64,000 bases of DNA from Lytechinus pictus (GCF_037042905.1 NC_087251.1:48739873-48803872), one strand, 5' to 3'. Counted from the first letter of the stretch, positions 24,169-36,540 are shown. Numbers and translations are program-made. The notes: generated by a model from the letters alone, not told the origin.

Positions 24169-24930
24169 GTCCTTTTCAGGACCAACAATTGCCCACAAAG
24201 GCTGCATAGACCGTGAAACCCACATTTTCTTCGCTATTCAGAAGTTACAACATTGTGTGACACTTCAGTCTTTCCAACAGGATCGCTCTTCGTTCGTTTC
24301 TTTTTTTTTGTTGGTGTAAGGTTGATGTAAGCGAAAGCATCATAATTGATATATTTCAAAGCGATGGTATATTTTTCAGGAATAAAAGAGGAAATATTAT
24401 TCCGAAAAAATTTCTTCCTAAGAAAACATACAATTATATATTGATGGAATTCGGAGGGCATTTGGTATTTATATAACTCAAATTAAATAATAGTATTCTC
24501 TTTTGGTGTATGTTCTTTTTACAAAAAAAAATGGGCTGAAAAATATCCCAAAATGCACCTCCTGCTATTTGTAACCAGGAATAAATTATAATTACCATTA
24601 CAGTTTATACTACGTTTTGTATACACCACCAGCAATAATTACATCATCCCTTTAGCAGATTATATTTAGAAGATTGAATTTTCCATTATAAGCACAGGAG
24701 CACAGAAACGGCGCAATATATTAAGTAGTAACGATAATGATATGGCCTTGCAGAAAAGCAGCATCGATATTTTTACGTGTAATAACCACGATGAATGAAG
24801 TGCATTTATTATCATTATAATTACCATATTTACGTACCCTGCAATTTCATGAACTGTCCGGTTTTTAACATTTTACTTTTTTTTCAATTTTAGTCTTTTG
24901 TTTGAACATTTTTTTTTGTATAAGTCTATC
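24169..24930. other. Spacer, nothing recognised
   Basis: AT-rich sequence with no supported gene or repeat border. Confidence 0.4.
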
Positions 24931-25527
24931 AAAGGAGAATGAAACCCTTGAAACCAGCTGAATCCATATCAAAGAGAAAAATCAACGAAACATATTGTTG
25001 AAAGTTTGAGGAAGATTGAATGAATAATAAGAAAGTTATGAGCATTTGAATATTGAGATCACTAATGCCATGTAGTTCCTCCCATTGGCAATGCGACCAA
25101 GATATGTGATGTCACACACGTACAACTCCCTCATTACTTTAGTACTTATTTCACTTATATTCTCACTTTTATAGAGTCTATCACAAGGTGAGGTGTTCTC
25201 TTTATGAGAGGACAAGTACAGAGGTTTCACAACATTATATCATTGATTAATCGTATGTCATATGATTAGAATGAGCAAAAAGAGATGTTTTGGGGTATAT
25301 TTTCAGTGTCCAAAAGGGGATAGTTGTTCATCTGTGACATCATAGCACTGATAGATCTTGGTCGCATTGCCAATGGGAGGATCTCCATAGCATTAGTGAT
25401 CTCGACATTCAAATGCTCATAACTCTTCTATTGCTAGTCCTATTTTACTCAAACTTTTGTTGATCTTATTCTTTGATTTTTCTGCTTTTACAAAAGCTAA
25501 CTTGCTCCAAGAGTTTCATTCTCCTTT
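24931..25527. repeat. Long-arm foldback MITE (AAAGGAGAATGAAAC termini)
   Basis: The left end AAAGGAGAATGAAACCCTTG is mirrored by GAGTTTCATTCTCCTTT. The arms remain complementary inward: CACTAATGCCATGTAGTTCC and CCATAGCATTAGTG; CCATTGGCAATGCGACCAAG and its mirror near 25358-25377; AAAAATCAACGAAA and its mirror near 25458. No clear TSD is visible. No coding capacity. Confidence 0.8.
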
Positions 25528-26214
25528 AACTATTGCTCATCGCGTTTGGTTGCTTCGTAATAAAAGTGGAAATAAGAACAAATTGAAATAAATCCGTCTG
25601 GCACTCGGACTCGGCGTGCTTGAAAAGGCTTTGAACTGAGGCCACTGCACTTTTGCGTCTTATCTTTTATTTTCAATGCCATTCGACAAAGTGACACAAA
25701 GTCCAACAGGTAGAAAAACAAACATTACACATGCTCAGTATCATAAGGAATTATTACAACATGATTAAACATGTTAAAGCTTTATCAATAGATTGATCGA
25801 ACAGTAATTGATCATGAAAGCAAGCCGTGAGAGATAATTTTATTTACATAACTGAAATATTTTTCAGGGTTATGGGACTCTAATTATATATAAGCGAAAT
25901 TTATTCGCAATCATTGAGGATTGAATATTAAAGTTGATTTCAAGCTGTCAAAGACATTTGATATTGTTTTGCCATTTTTAAAAGTTTGACGAATAGCCAT
26001 TAAAGAATAGAAAGATGTATTATTTATTTGAATTCATGAAATCTGTTGTCCATAATTATAGCATAATATGATTGCCTAGATTTCCATTTGTTTTAAAGGT
26101 TCATGACGACTGAAACTGTGTTCTTATAGAATAAGGATATGAATAGATATATCTGATGATATAACAAATAATACATTAATACATTTTCTGGAATTTATAT
26201 ATCACATGACACTA
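25528..26214. other. Spacer, nothing recognised
   Basis: AT-rich, no supported features. Confidence 0.4.
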
Positions 26215-27529
26215 CAGTGCGTATAAAAAAAACGGGACAGATTTGAAAAGTCTATAACATTTTTGTTTCAAATTATGATGTCTATATTTTGGTATTAATA
26301 GGTGTCCTAAGGTCTTATCTTTCAAATGTCTGGGGTTAAAAAGGAGGCTTGCGCCAAAATGGCATAAAATTATAAATATGATTAGACTTCTTGCTAATTA
26401 GCAGACTTCCTCTTAACCTTTTCATTATCTTTGCCATAATTTTCAAATGATGCGGTCAAAATTTATTTTCAGATCTATTTATTTGCTTGAATTGTTATGT
26501 TGTTTATTTTTAATATGCTCTCTGTTAGCTTTGCATATTCCTTCTTCAAGCTAAAACAATTTTGTTTCAACCGAAGTATGGGAGAGCGTGGATTTTTTTT
26601 CAAATCCTTTCATTGTGTGCTACAAAGGTTATGGTGCCTTTTGAACAGTGCCACACATATTGGTGGGGGCTCGGGATGCCCCCTCCCCCTCAATTAAAAA
26701 AAATAATGACCAAGAAAAAAAAGTGGACAGGAAATAAAAGGAAAGATAGAAAGTAAAATATGATATTATTTTCTGAATATCATGTCAAAATCTATCACAA
26801 AATTTGATATTGTAATAAAAAAGTGGGAATATTTGCGTGCTCACTTCGCTCGCTCACAACTTTTTAATACATTTTACCCGATCTGCCATATCTAACTCCT
26901 TCAAAATTGACTCAATACACCATTGTCATTGAAAGACATGAATCCCTTCCTGTTTGTCCTGTTAAGCATATGATTAAACTTGGTCAAGGAATCAATGACC
27001 CCTTGAAAAATAGATGCATGTCTTTTAAAGGTACATAACATAATTTGTTTCACATAATAAAAGGATTTGAATAATCACAAGTTTTCCCACTTAATAATGC
27101 AAATCTTTTTGCTTGGGTTGACAAAAAATCTTCTTTTCTCAGTTACTTATGAAGGAAAATTAAAAGGTAAAAGAAGTTTAAATGAAAAAACAAAATGATT
27201 CAAGTAAATAAATAAATTTGTGAATAAACTTTGACAGCATAATTCGAAAATTGTGGCACAGATAATGAAAAGGTCAAGAGGTAGTCTCCTGATTAGCGAG
27301 TAGTCTGATCATCATATTACTCATATTCTGCAATTCTGGCGCAAGCCTCTTTTTAAACCCCCAACAAAAACGTCCCGTGTTCGCTCAAGAATGAACAAAA
27401 TTTATTTTTTTAATTGCATTTCAAAGATAAGACCTCAGAGCACCTATTAACACCAAAATATAGACATCATAATTTGAAACAAAAATTTAATAGACTATTC
27501 AAATCTGTCCCGTTTTTTTATACGCACTG
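26215..27529. mobile_element. mariner-type foldback element, 1.3 kb (CAGTGCGTATAAAAAAAC termini)
   Basis: TA flanks both ends (26213-26214 and 27530-27531). The termini CAGTGCGTATAAAAAAAACG and CGTTTTTTTATACGCACTG are mirrored, and the match continues for about 115 bp (TTTCAAATTATGATGTCTAT and its complement near 27462). Inner blocks are also mirrored, such as CCTTTTCATTATCT near 26419 and its complement near 27266. The centre (about 26540-26880) is single-copy and includes a degenerate CGTGCTCACTTCGCTCGCTC block. No transposase frame was found, so it is non-autonomous. Confidence 0.87.
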
Positions 27530-27531
27530 TA

Positions 27532-28085
27532 TAGGTGGGCTGCTTGTATGTTCCCTCATAAAGTTAAAACTTTAAAAAAAATCCATAAATCCGTTAACAT
27601 GTGCGATGGATTTTCGCCACATCTTTAGCAAAATCTTTTTTATATAGTTTTATTGGATTTTATCAAAATTATCAACATCGATCTGAGTGAACTTCATTTC
27701 CCATTTAAAGTTACATTATCAATATTCACCCCCCCCCCCCCCCGGTATTATAGGCTACGACATCCATGATGGCCTCTTTCAAATATGTGAAATACAAATG
27801 TAATTACATCAGCATTGCAATGCAGGGTCAAATCTTACTTTTCAAAATAATTTTTGTTCTAGACATGTTCACTTCTTCAACTTAATCTGTAATTCAATTT
27901 TTCATTGTTTAACTTCATCATGTATGTTTTATTATGAATTGTAAAAGAAAACAAAAGCGGAGAAAATAAATTCAAATCAAATGAAATCATTTTTATTCAT
28001 ATAATATAAAATCAATATGATATAATTTAATATGACCTGCGCTATGTACAGATGTATTTATGTTCGTTTCCGAGTTTCCGCCACC
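27532..28085. other. Spacer with poly-C run
   Basis: A run of about 15 C at 27729-27743 followed by GGTATTATAGG. Otherwise AT-rich without recognised features. Confidence 0.4.
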
Positions 28086-28298
28086 TCAACGCATGACGGA
28101 TTCAAGAACACATTAAATGTATTGAAAATGTCCGTCAAATGACGAAGAACGACTCGGAGGTCTTTGTCGAAAATTCGTGAACCGGAACAGAATTTTTGTC
28201 CTACGTTTCGGAGCTGACGAAAAATTGCAGATATGTCGTTTGTCCAGAGTCAAGGATGAAACTGCTTTTCTATGTTCTTGAATCCGTTGTGTGATGTG
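28086..28298. repeat. Foldback repeat family, copy 2 (GACGGATTCAAGAACA termini)
   Basis: The same family as 6849-7131: ends GCATGACGGATTCAAGAACA and TGTTCTTGAATCCGTTGTGTG, with interior GACGAAAAATTGCAGATATG and GTCGTTTGTCCAGAGTC matching copy 1. It lies about 0.7 kb beyond the 3' end of the zinc transporter gene. Confidence 0.72.
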
Positions 28299-29005
28299 GA
28301 GCGAAAATTCCTAAATTGATGATGATACTCATAACATTCGATTTCCATGTGTTTATCCGTATTGCTAGGATGTTCTCGGGATATTTTTTGCCTTCAGTGT
28401 TTTTTTTTTTTTAGGTTTGCATTTTAATTTAGAAGAACAAAATTTGATTTAACCCGGTTAAGCATAACAATTTTAAACCTGGAATGATACAGGCAATTCA
28501 CTTTTGGTGAAATAGAAATCAAGAAATATTCATGTAATCATTTTATTCAAGTTCCTAAATACGTCATTGGAATAATTACTTGATATTAATTTCTTAGAGG
28601 AAACGTATATTTGATATGAAATGCACGCAACAATAACTATATAATCTTCTTTAAAAAAAATACACTTTACATCATTTGTACAGGCTTTACTTGGATAGTC
28701 AGAATGGTTAATTCTCTTAATCGAGTCCCGTTTATTTCAAGATTATCAATTTGATCTATATTGCTATTATTTGTATCATCAATGAATCGTATAATTTGTA
28801 TACATTGAATAAAAATGAAACGAAATCAAACATTTTTTACATATCTTAACACGATATGCCAATAATGTAACGTAATACAAAATCATATTTGATAAAGTTT
28901 ACTTTTATGCCAATTCGTTCGTAGGGGTAAAGTGATGTATTAGATATATCAAATTGAATACTAAATAGTGATATATTAAATATATTACGCTAGACAGCAA
29001 TATTA
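28299..29005 (-). other. 3' flank of the ZIP transporter, candidate polyadenylation signal
   Basis: Read on the minus strand, the first canonical AATAAA after the stop codon is at 28731-28736, about 270 bases downstream. This is a plausible but unproven 3' end. The rest is AT-rich with no coding. Confidence 0.4.
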
Positions 29006-30031
29006 TCAAATCTGTGTCAATCCACACATGAGTCCAAATCCTGCCAGAAGACATAAGTATTTCAGAAGCCTATCATTTTTCCCTGCAAGTTCCACCGGGA
29101 GAAGTTCCACAAACGTCACAAACATGAATGTCCCGGTGGCCAAACCCTGGAGAATTCCATTGACCAGTAGAGCATCAGCGTTGACCGACGGATCAGCGAG
29201 TGGAATGCCGATAGCGATCCCGAGTGGAGAAGCAAGAGAAAAGATCACGAGACTGCTCCACTTGAGAACAGTCCTCCCGGGTAACTGGGCGAACCGAAGC
29301 AGGACAGTGAAACTCTCGATGCCTTTATGTATGGAGATGGCAATCAGTAAGTCTACCGTGTCACTTTTATCAAGCTGAAGGCCGAGAGCTAGTCCTTCGA
29401 AGATACTGTGTAAGGTAAGTGAGACAAGGAGGATGATAGCTCGGAAAGAAGAGATTGGTTGGAGGTCGTCAAGGCCTTGTCGAATCGTAATCGAGGATGT
29501 GACGGAAGCTGCTTCTGAGGCTTCGCTCTTGCAATCCGAAGGTGATCGTTGACGGAGCGTCCCGTAGTCGCTGTGAACACCAGTGTCCGAATCGCTGGCC
29601 GTAGACTTCACCAAGTTAGTTCGGTCAATCGAGGTGTTGTCAGAGTCAGATGCCTCTGAACGCTCAAGACACAACATCATCACCTGCTCCACGAAGACAA
29701 CAAGCAGGAAGCCCATACCAGCGGTGAATCCCGCCCAGTCGAAACCATGGCTATGTCCATGTCCCCCTTCATCGTGGTCATGATCATGATGAGTAATGTT
29801 CAGCGACGTGTCGAAGATTATTCGAACCTCTGGGAGCAGATGAACAAGAGCGATGCTCAGGAATATTCCCGCTGCGGCAGAGTTCAGGAGACTAACAACA
29901 CGTCTTGTAATGGCGCTTCCAGCCACCCCGTGCGAATGGGATCCGATACATAACAGGGGTATCAATCCTCCTACAAATGACAAGGCAAATAGCAATCCAA
30001 TGCCAAGACCTTTCAAAGCAACGGTTTCCAT
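29006..30031 (-). CDS. ZIP-family (SLC39A1/2/3-like) zinc/divalent metal transporter, single exon
   Basis: A complete 341-codon frame without introns. The layout is that of ZIP subfamily II: TM1 about 5-30, TM2 43-63 (with HLLPE at 64-68), TM3 98-120, a long loop, TM4 196-220, TM5 226-247, TM6 257-277, TM7 284-312 and TM8 322-340. TM4 carries HSIFEGLALGLQ (H208, E212) and TM5 carries HKGIES (H235, E239), the histidine/glutamate pairs that form the metal site of ZIP proteins. A histidine-rich stretch HHDHDHDEGGHGHSHG (81-96) lies between TM2 and TM3, and a serine/aspartate-rich loop (about 124-185) lies between TM3 and TM4, a common position for regulation. ZIPs move Zn(2+) and related metals into the cytosol. 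The start METVALKG fits the family N-terminus. The GC content is clearly higher than in the flanks. Being intronless it could be a retrocopy, but the frame is intact. The exact orthology (ZIP1, 2 or 3) is not resolved. Confidence 0.93.
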   Translation of the reverse strand: METVALKGLGIGLLFALSFVGGLIPLLCIGSHSHGVAGSAITRRVVSLLNSAAAGIFLSIALVHLLPEVRIIFDTSLNITHHDHDHDEGGHGHSHGFDWAGFTAGMGFLLVVFVEQVMMLCLERSEASDSDNTSIDRTNLVKSTASDSDTGVHSDYGTLRQRSPSDCKSEASEAASVTSSITIRQGLDDLQPISSFRAIILLVSLTLHSIFEGLALGLQLDKSDTVDLLIAISIHKGIESFTVLLRFAQLPGRTVLKWSSLVIFSLASPLGIAIGIPLADPSVNADALLVNGILQGLATGTFMFVTFVELLPVELAGKNDRLLKYLCLLAGFGLMCGLTQI

Positions 30032-31390
30032 CCTAATCCTATTTTATATAATATTGCTCAGTTTCTAATAGAATTATTTCCAGGACCTCGCCAGGTTACA
30101 CTTTAGGGGGCTTCAGCTTCTAGCAATCATATACACTGCATTGTCCTACACGAAGCGTTAGGTCCAGAGCGAGTGGAACCTCGTTACGGTTAAAGTTGAC
30201 GCTTGTGAGCTCGACGAGAGAATATTCCAAAGAATGAAATAATACTGTAGTTCTTATTTTATAATACAGCTATGCTCCAGGGCCATGGTCGATTTCCAGA
30301 TTGCGGGTCGATATACGCAACACAACACAGTTTAGCCGTGTGATTTTACAACATGTGGTAATTTTTTGTTGTTCTCGAATCTAGTAGACAGAGAGCAGGC
30401 AGAAATAATAGGAAAAGCACTAGAGCATGTTTGTCGGATCCCAAACACGAATGTTGGTAACTCGGCTTTGAAGGCATAAGCATGATAAGTGTACCAAAGG
30501 TATTAAACTACAACATGTACAATAGCTTTTAACAATATAGCAACGTAGGCCTAGTCTGCAGACTCAGACCCTGACGGTTTCCACTGTAGGGCCTTCAGTA
30601 TACACAAGTCATCGTAGGCTGCGTATATATTCAGACGCCATAAATCGAGTTAAGGGTTTGCACAATAGACTAACGTAGGCCTATAGGTTCCCTTCGATAT
30701 CATGAGAGTGAAATGATTGATAGGTCAGTGAACAAATACACATGACGGTGTGACCAAAGTCCACTTAATGTACAAAAGGTTTTGCCGTCCCATCCAGGGA
30801 CATGTACGACGCATTGTTTGTTTTTCATCATAGGACACAATACAGGGAACGGGGTCTGGTAGTGCATTCTGTTTAAAGTAACGTGTGCAAAAACGTGAAT
30901 GGGCATTAAGTTATATGCATGTAGGTCTATTTGTCGCATGTTCATCCATTCTTCTTTGGGTGACTAGCCCCGCATCTGGTTAGTAATTTCAAATATGTTT
31001 ACATTAATCTGATTTCCACCTTTTCACTCTTTCTCTTTTTTTTTCTTTCCTGTATGATTAAGTCGACAATTTACTATTTTTTTTCATTTCCAATTAGGGA
31101 ATACACACTTTACAAGCATTGTTTTTAAGGGACCCCCCCCCCCCCCATTTCCAATTATGCTCAATTTTATATTGTCTTTTTTATGAGGTAAGAACGTTAA
31201 TCTGTAAAATTTTATCCGATTTATATTACTTTGTATTATGTTTTACTTTGAATGGAAATGAAAGAATTGAATTGAATTCCATTTTGGGCCGACCCCCCTC
31301 CCCCCCCCCCCCCCCCCGAAAAAAATCCCCATGTTTCCATGCCCTGTGATTGTGAGTTGGGATATCAGGGCTGTTGACAGGGAGGGTGTA
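30032..31390. other. Upstream region of the ZIP gene and spacer
   Basis: Somewhat higher GC than average at 30060-30700, which may include the promoter and 5' UTR of the transporter, but no TATA box or splice donor could be assigned with confidence. Poly-C runs occur at 31132-31146 and 31299-31318, next to which the sequence looks like MITE arms. Open frames at 30700-30945 and 31119-31349 are not recognised. Confidence 0.35.
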
Positions 31391-31646
31391 AGGAAAGAAA
31401 TTTAAAGTAGAAAACTCCTTCATTCTCTCTATTATGAGACATCTGTTTTCTTTATATGAAATGTTATTCTTAAATTTCACCTTAAAAAGTGATGACTTAT
31501 TTCGGAAAAAGATAGACTGCTTTTCAATGAGGATAGCAATGTTTGAAAGTTGCAAAACATATTTTGCATGTGTGAAGTGGGCTTTGTTGTTCGCGCGGTT
31601 GAATAATTGTATGCTCGTGGAGATACGATTTCTAGTGCGGTGGTTG

Positions 31647-33011
31647 CATGGGTGTCGATCACGGGGGGATGGGGGGGATATATCCCCCCCAATATTTCAA
31701 GTGGGGGGGATGGCCTGTATTATCATCCCCCCCAATAATTTAGGGTAGAAAAATTATAATAATGATGATAAAAAAATGAAAAGTTTGATCATGATGATTA
31801 TAGTGATGATTATAGTATGCCATCAATCAGTTTGTTTCCCTCGCAATTTGTGTATATTGTTATTAAATAAAAACATTCTTTTTCAGGACTATTAAACAGA
31901 TGGGTGGAGGTTCAAGATGAAAAAGAATGAAATGTTTATGTATATGATATTTTTTAGCACATAACATAAAGGGACCCCAACGAAAAAATACTTTTGGTGT
32001 TCCATCCCACCTATGGTGAATAAATTAATTTTAATAAATCAATTAATTCAAAAGGGTGGAAAAATAAACGAGAGTGAAAGGGTGGCAAGATAAATCGTCT
32101 AAGGAATGACCATATAGCTATTACAGTAATAGCTCTATGGAATGACGGTAAGCCCGATGGCGCACGAGAAGCCACAAAGTTTGTAATTTGTGCTAGTCTT
32201 AATTGGTCCGAATCTGCATGTTATCATCATGCATTAAGAAAAAAGATATTGCCAGTCGGGTTAGATTTAAGAGAGAAGTTGTATACACAGAGGCGTCGAT
32301 CCGGGGGGGGGGCACGGGGGCGATCGCCCCACCAATGAAAATATTTGGGGGGAGGATTATCGTTTTGCGCCCTCCCAATAATTCCGCATGTGCAATTAAA
32401 AAATAAAATAAGATTGTAATGCTACACTGAAACCAGCAAGCGAGATTGAGATACCAACTCGATTTTGATTTAAAATCGTGCTCAAAATGTCTGCTTTTCA
32501 GATTGGAATATAAAAATTTTCAGCTCGCGCTTCGCGCTCGCATCATTTCTGTACCAAAACCCCATACTTTTCATGATTAAATATAGGTGAATAGAATGTC
32601 CCGTTTTCAGTTCTATACCTCAAAAGAACTCCCGCTTCGATTTGCAATAATCTTTAGTTGGATATATATCTTGTTCTTTATTAAAAGCGTCCATTAAACT
32701 GTCTTTTTTTTCCAGATCGAAATATCAAAATTTTCAGCTCGCGCTTTGCGCTCGCATCTATTGTTCTTCTAGATACCCATCTTAATCATTGGTACCAAAA
32801 ATGCTTAGAATATCAAGCTTTCACGTCAGAATATAAAGAAATTTTAGCTCGCTCTCGAGTGAGATACATGTATCTATGCTCCTCATGAGTTACTACAAAC
32901 AAACCTTAACAGGTACATTTTTCCTGTTTTCATGTCATACTAAAAAATTTCAGCTCGCGCTTCGCGCTCGCATTGTTGGTGAGGGTGAGATATGTGTCTC
33001 TTTCTCATGAG

Positions 33012-33057
<46 letters not shown>

Positions 33058-33462
33058 GTGTATGGGTGAGTTTTTTCGTTTTGTATGATCGAGCGCCTTT
33101 GGAACGTTGATTCATGATTTTGCCCCCCCCCCCCCCTATCTGAAAAATGGATCGACGCCCATGTGTATACATCATGCTCAATAAAACAGATCACTATGGT
33201 CCAGACAACTTTTTTTCATTTTTTCTTTCGTATGAGTTTAGAATAGGCTTACTTGTAACACAAATTGAATTTTCAAAAAAAAAAATTATATAAGTACACT
33301 ACACTACAACAATGAAGGAATTTCCAAGAACACCATGCATATCAATCACTCCCAAATGTCTTAACTTGTGATTTTAGTGGGGGTAATGTTGAAAGATCCC
33401 CATCCACAAGAACTTTTGTGTCAATCATCCCCCCCAACCAGGAATACCGATCGACACCCATG
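31647..33462. mobile_element. hAT-like element, outer copy, 8-bp target duplication GGTGGTTG
   Basis: The 8-bp direct repeat GGTGGTTG is exact at 31639-31646 and 33463-33470. The termini CATGGGTGTCGATC and GATCGACACCCATG are perfect 14-bp inverted repeats. Just inside come G-rich/C-rich arms (GGGGGGATGGGGGGGATATA; ATCATCCCCCCCAACC). It has no transposase coding, and 876 bp of it (32288-33163) is a second, nested element. The nested element's termini (CAnnGGCGTCGATCC) are similar, so the two are related families. Confidence 0.88.
32288..33163. mobile_element. hAT-like element copy A, nested, 8-bp target duplication TGTATACA
   Basis: An exact 8-bp duplication TGTATACA lies at 32280-32287 and 33164-33171. 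Termini CAGAGGCGTCGATCC and GGATCGACGCCCATG mirror each other in 13 of 15 bases. Inside are a G-run and GCGATCGCCCC, then four reverse-oriented copies of the core CAGCTCGCGCTTCGCGCTCGC at about 32521, 32735, 32846 (degenerate) and 32951, a (TA)n run at 33014-33053, and a C-run. The element at 56397-57270 is a near full-length second copy with the same order of parts. Confidence 0.9.
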
Positions 33463-33470
33463 GGTGGTTG

Positions 33471-36400
33471 TACTATAGGGTTCGGCATTTGGTTGCTTGG
33501 TTAAAGCTATTGTTGCTTTGTTTTTGCGGACGCCTTTCACAATTCAATTCTGGTTGTTAGGATTTGGAATTTAGTCAATATGGCTAGTATAGAGAGAATG
33601 AAGGAGTTTTCTACTTTAGGTAGAGAGATGGGACTTAGTGGAGGCAAGTGGAATGGAGATAATGCATTTTTATAGTGATTGATTCTCCTCGCTTAAAATA
33701 TAAATAATGAATAAAACCCCTTGGTTTAATGTCTTAGGTAGTCTATTGCTGTTAGACAAATTTGCTTAAATGAAAGATACATGATACAGATTAATATTGT
33801 TCTATTATTTGAACTTTGGATTTCTGATCGAATATTTATATCGCATGTGCTTTAATTGGAGAAGTTGTTCGCATGGTTTGTGTATGCTCGCTAGGAGATA
33901 CACGTTAGGGTGCTCACTGGGAGGCTCTAGGTTTGACATTGGATGTCAGGTTTTATGTGAAGGCTTATAATTAAGCGGTTTATGGATACTAAATTATATT
34001 GCATTAAATTGGTGGTGTTCCGCATGTTTGGATATGGCTCTCAGCTAAGCGCAAGAAACGTTAGACTGAAGGCCCTGGATCGCCATGTGGAAAGGATTTT
34101 GCCAAATTTTTATTGCAATCAGAAATTCAAAATAACAAATTAAGAGGAAATTGTCCTTTTAAAGAGGCAATATTGCATTTGATAGGCTTTAGATATTGCG
34201 TATAGTGGATAGGTGTTTCGCATGGTTGAATTTGTACGCTCATTGGGAGGTACGTTCTAGTGTGCTTACTGGAAGGTACAAGGGGTTCTGGCATTTGTTG
34301 CCAGGTTTTTGCGAAAACTGAAAGCCAAGAATTAATATTTAAATTTTGTCAGATTTTAATGTTTACTCATTATATAATTCATTGTAGCAGATTAAAGGTT
34401 TATCAACTCTTGGTGAGGAGATATGTTTTTGTGGATGGAACTTATTTAGTTTTGTCTCACTGGCGCTGTCAGGTGACAAAATGCGAGAGAGCGCGAATTC
34501 CAAAAAAAAATGTAATGAAGAATGAGCGTACACGCTCGGACTTCTATTGGAGCAAATCCAATTGTTCGAATTTACCACAGTAAATTGCCATTTAGGTTGC
34601 ACAACCCATAACATAATAATACATTTTTGGTCACATGCTCAAGGCGCTTAGAAAAGATCATCATAGGGTTTAATGAATTAAATAAACACGTAGTTAAGAT
34701 TAACAAAAACATTTCAAATTACATTCAAATATGAATTATTTCATTTATATGATTATTACATGACATATACTTCATGAAGGTTTTCTCATTTCTTTCAGGA
34801 ATTCTGGAACCAGCACACAGCGTTCACGCTTTAACGGGCTCTTTGCTGTTCTGTAACTTTAGGTTAACTTAAGGAAACTGTGTTTGGTAGGGCTTAGTTA
34901 TACATAGTATAGGTTAGTTTAGGGCCGATAGGTTTTAGTTAAGTTGATTTAACATTGTAATCGTAGTTATAAGAAAACCGTAAATCTTGTTATTCTTGCA
35001 AAATTAAAATAAGCCATTTTTTTATTACTAAAAAAAAAACATTTTTTAGTCATTATAATGACACTATTGGGAAATGTTTGGTCTAAATATATATAAATCA
35101 CTAATAAAAGGAAATACTTCTTAAAGTCTAATTCTTTGTCGATTTCCAAATCATGTTGAATATAATCGACAATTATTGAAATGATACACTGCTTTCTAGC
35201 AAGTTCAGAAGTGTTCTAAATTATACACTGCATTTTGGCAGGTTCAGAATTGTTCTGAAACATAGATTGCATTTTAACACGGTTAGGAATGAAATGAAGA
35301 CAAAAAAATTACTGACTAGTCAGGATTTGAAAAAGGAATCATGTTATATCTTATTATACATAAACCTATATCATGTATATCGTCTCTCAAATTATGGGAC
35401 ACCTTGTATGTTTTCATGCAATGTCGTTATGTCAATTGTCAATTTTCATTAAAAAAAAGATTACTTGATTCGGAAAAGATGGAATGATTTTCGATTAGGG
35501 TATAGCAGTGTTTAAAGTTGTAAGATATTTGAAGTTTGCAAATGCAGGATGTATAATTTTTAAACCATAATAGCAATGGTAAAAATCACTTTACAGTTTT
35601 GAGATAAGTTTACTGATTTTTGGTTTAAAAGCTATGCAGTTTTGAAGCACCGTACTTAAAAAAAATGTATTTCAAGAAGTTTGCTGAATTTGATAATTCT
35701 CTCTATTGATCTTTTACAAAACAAAACAAACAGGATTTTCATAGATTGTAGAAATCAATTCAAAACAGTTTTGCTAAACACATTGATATTTGGACATTTT
35801 TATCTTTGAAAAACGATATGTTTAAAAATATTGTTTAAACAAAGATGGCTTATTGGAAATAAGCTCTTGTATATTTCTATACATGTTATGTCTTTATATG
35901 TATCACTGAATATTAGATAAAATATTCGTTCTATGATATGGATAATTAACATTTTCATGAAACATTATGATATAAATTTGATTAATATCTTGTTAAAAGA
36001 GACTCTGTTATAAATTTCTTTAACGGATATAATTCAAGTTCCCTTAATTTCATCTTAAGGTGGGGGATATTGTCAGGAAAGAAATTTAGATTTTGAACAT
36101 GTGTTAAACATATTTACTTGGTCCAGGTTAGGATAGGCTTATAGACAAGCATGTACATATGTTTTTAATATTTCAAAAGCAAGCGTTGGAAACGTTTGAT
36201 ACGTACCCCCCCCCCCCTTAAAGTACAAGTGTACCAGGTTGATGTCATATTTTGTACAGGTGTTAGAAATATTCTTAATAGGTGAAGCATTTTCATACAG
36301 GTGTCATAAATAGCCAATACAGTGCTCTAGCATTGATGAGTGTAGATGTACAGATACACAGGAAGTGTCTTTTATTAATAAGAATGTGTTGCTTTATGCA

Positions 36401-36540
36401 CTCATCTGTCATTGAAATTCTTTGAATTACTTTATAGAAATTTTACAGTTAGTCCTAGAAACGGTAGGGTATATTAGAAGGTTAATTTCAGTAATTCAGG
36501 GATAACCACCTAAGCTAGAATAGACCACATATGTTAGAAT
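33471..36540. other. AT-rich region with diverged internal repeats
   Basis: About 33866-33915 and 34205-34260 share a degenerate phrase (TTCGCATGGTT, then T-TACGCTC, GGAGGTAC) about 340 bp apart, and a related version is at 31584-31638. The block 35380-35550 resembles 31425-31580 (ATTCGGAAAAGAT, ATAGCA-TGTTT-AAAGTTG). Together these suggest one old large element now broken up. No reverse transcriptase, integrase or other coding signature was seen. A TGTCAGGAAAGAAATTTAG at 36072 resembles the phrase TGTAAGGAAAGAAATTTAAA at 31387. Confidence 0.45.

Larger units (their letters stand above)
31404..33617. repeat. Perfect 29-bp inverted repeat pair flanking the nested hAT-like insertion
   Basis: AAAGTAGAAAACTCCTTCAT continuing to TCTCTCTAT at 31404-31432 is the exact reverse complement of 33589-33617. 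The two copies lie 243 bp left and 127 bp right of the element at 31647-33462. With that element removed they would be about 340 bp apart, so they may be the arms of an older foldback element that was the insertion target. Confidence 0.7.

Noticed and set aside
23752-24225. 157-, 141- and 81-codon minus-strand open frames
   Set aside because: They are produced entirely by the 16-bp minisatellite, which lacks stops in every minus-strand frame.
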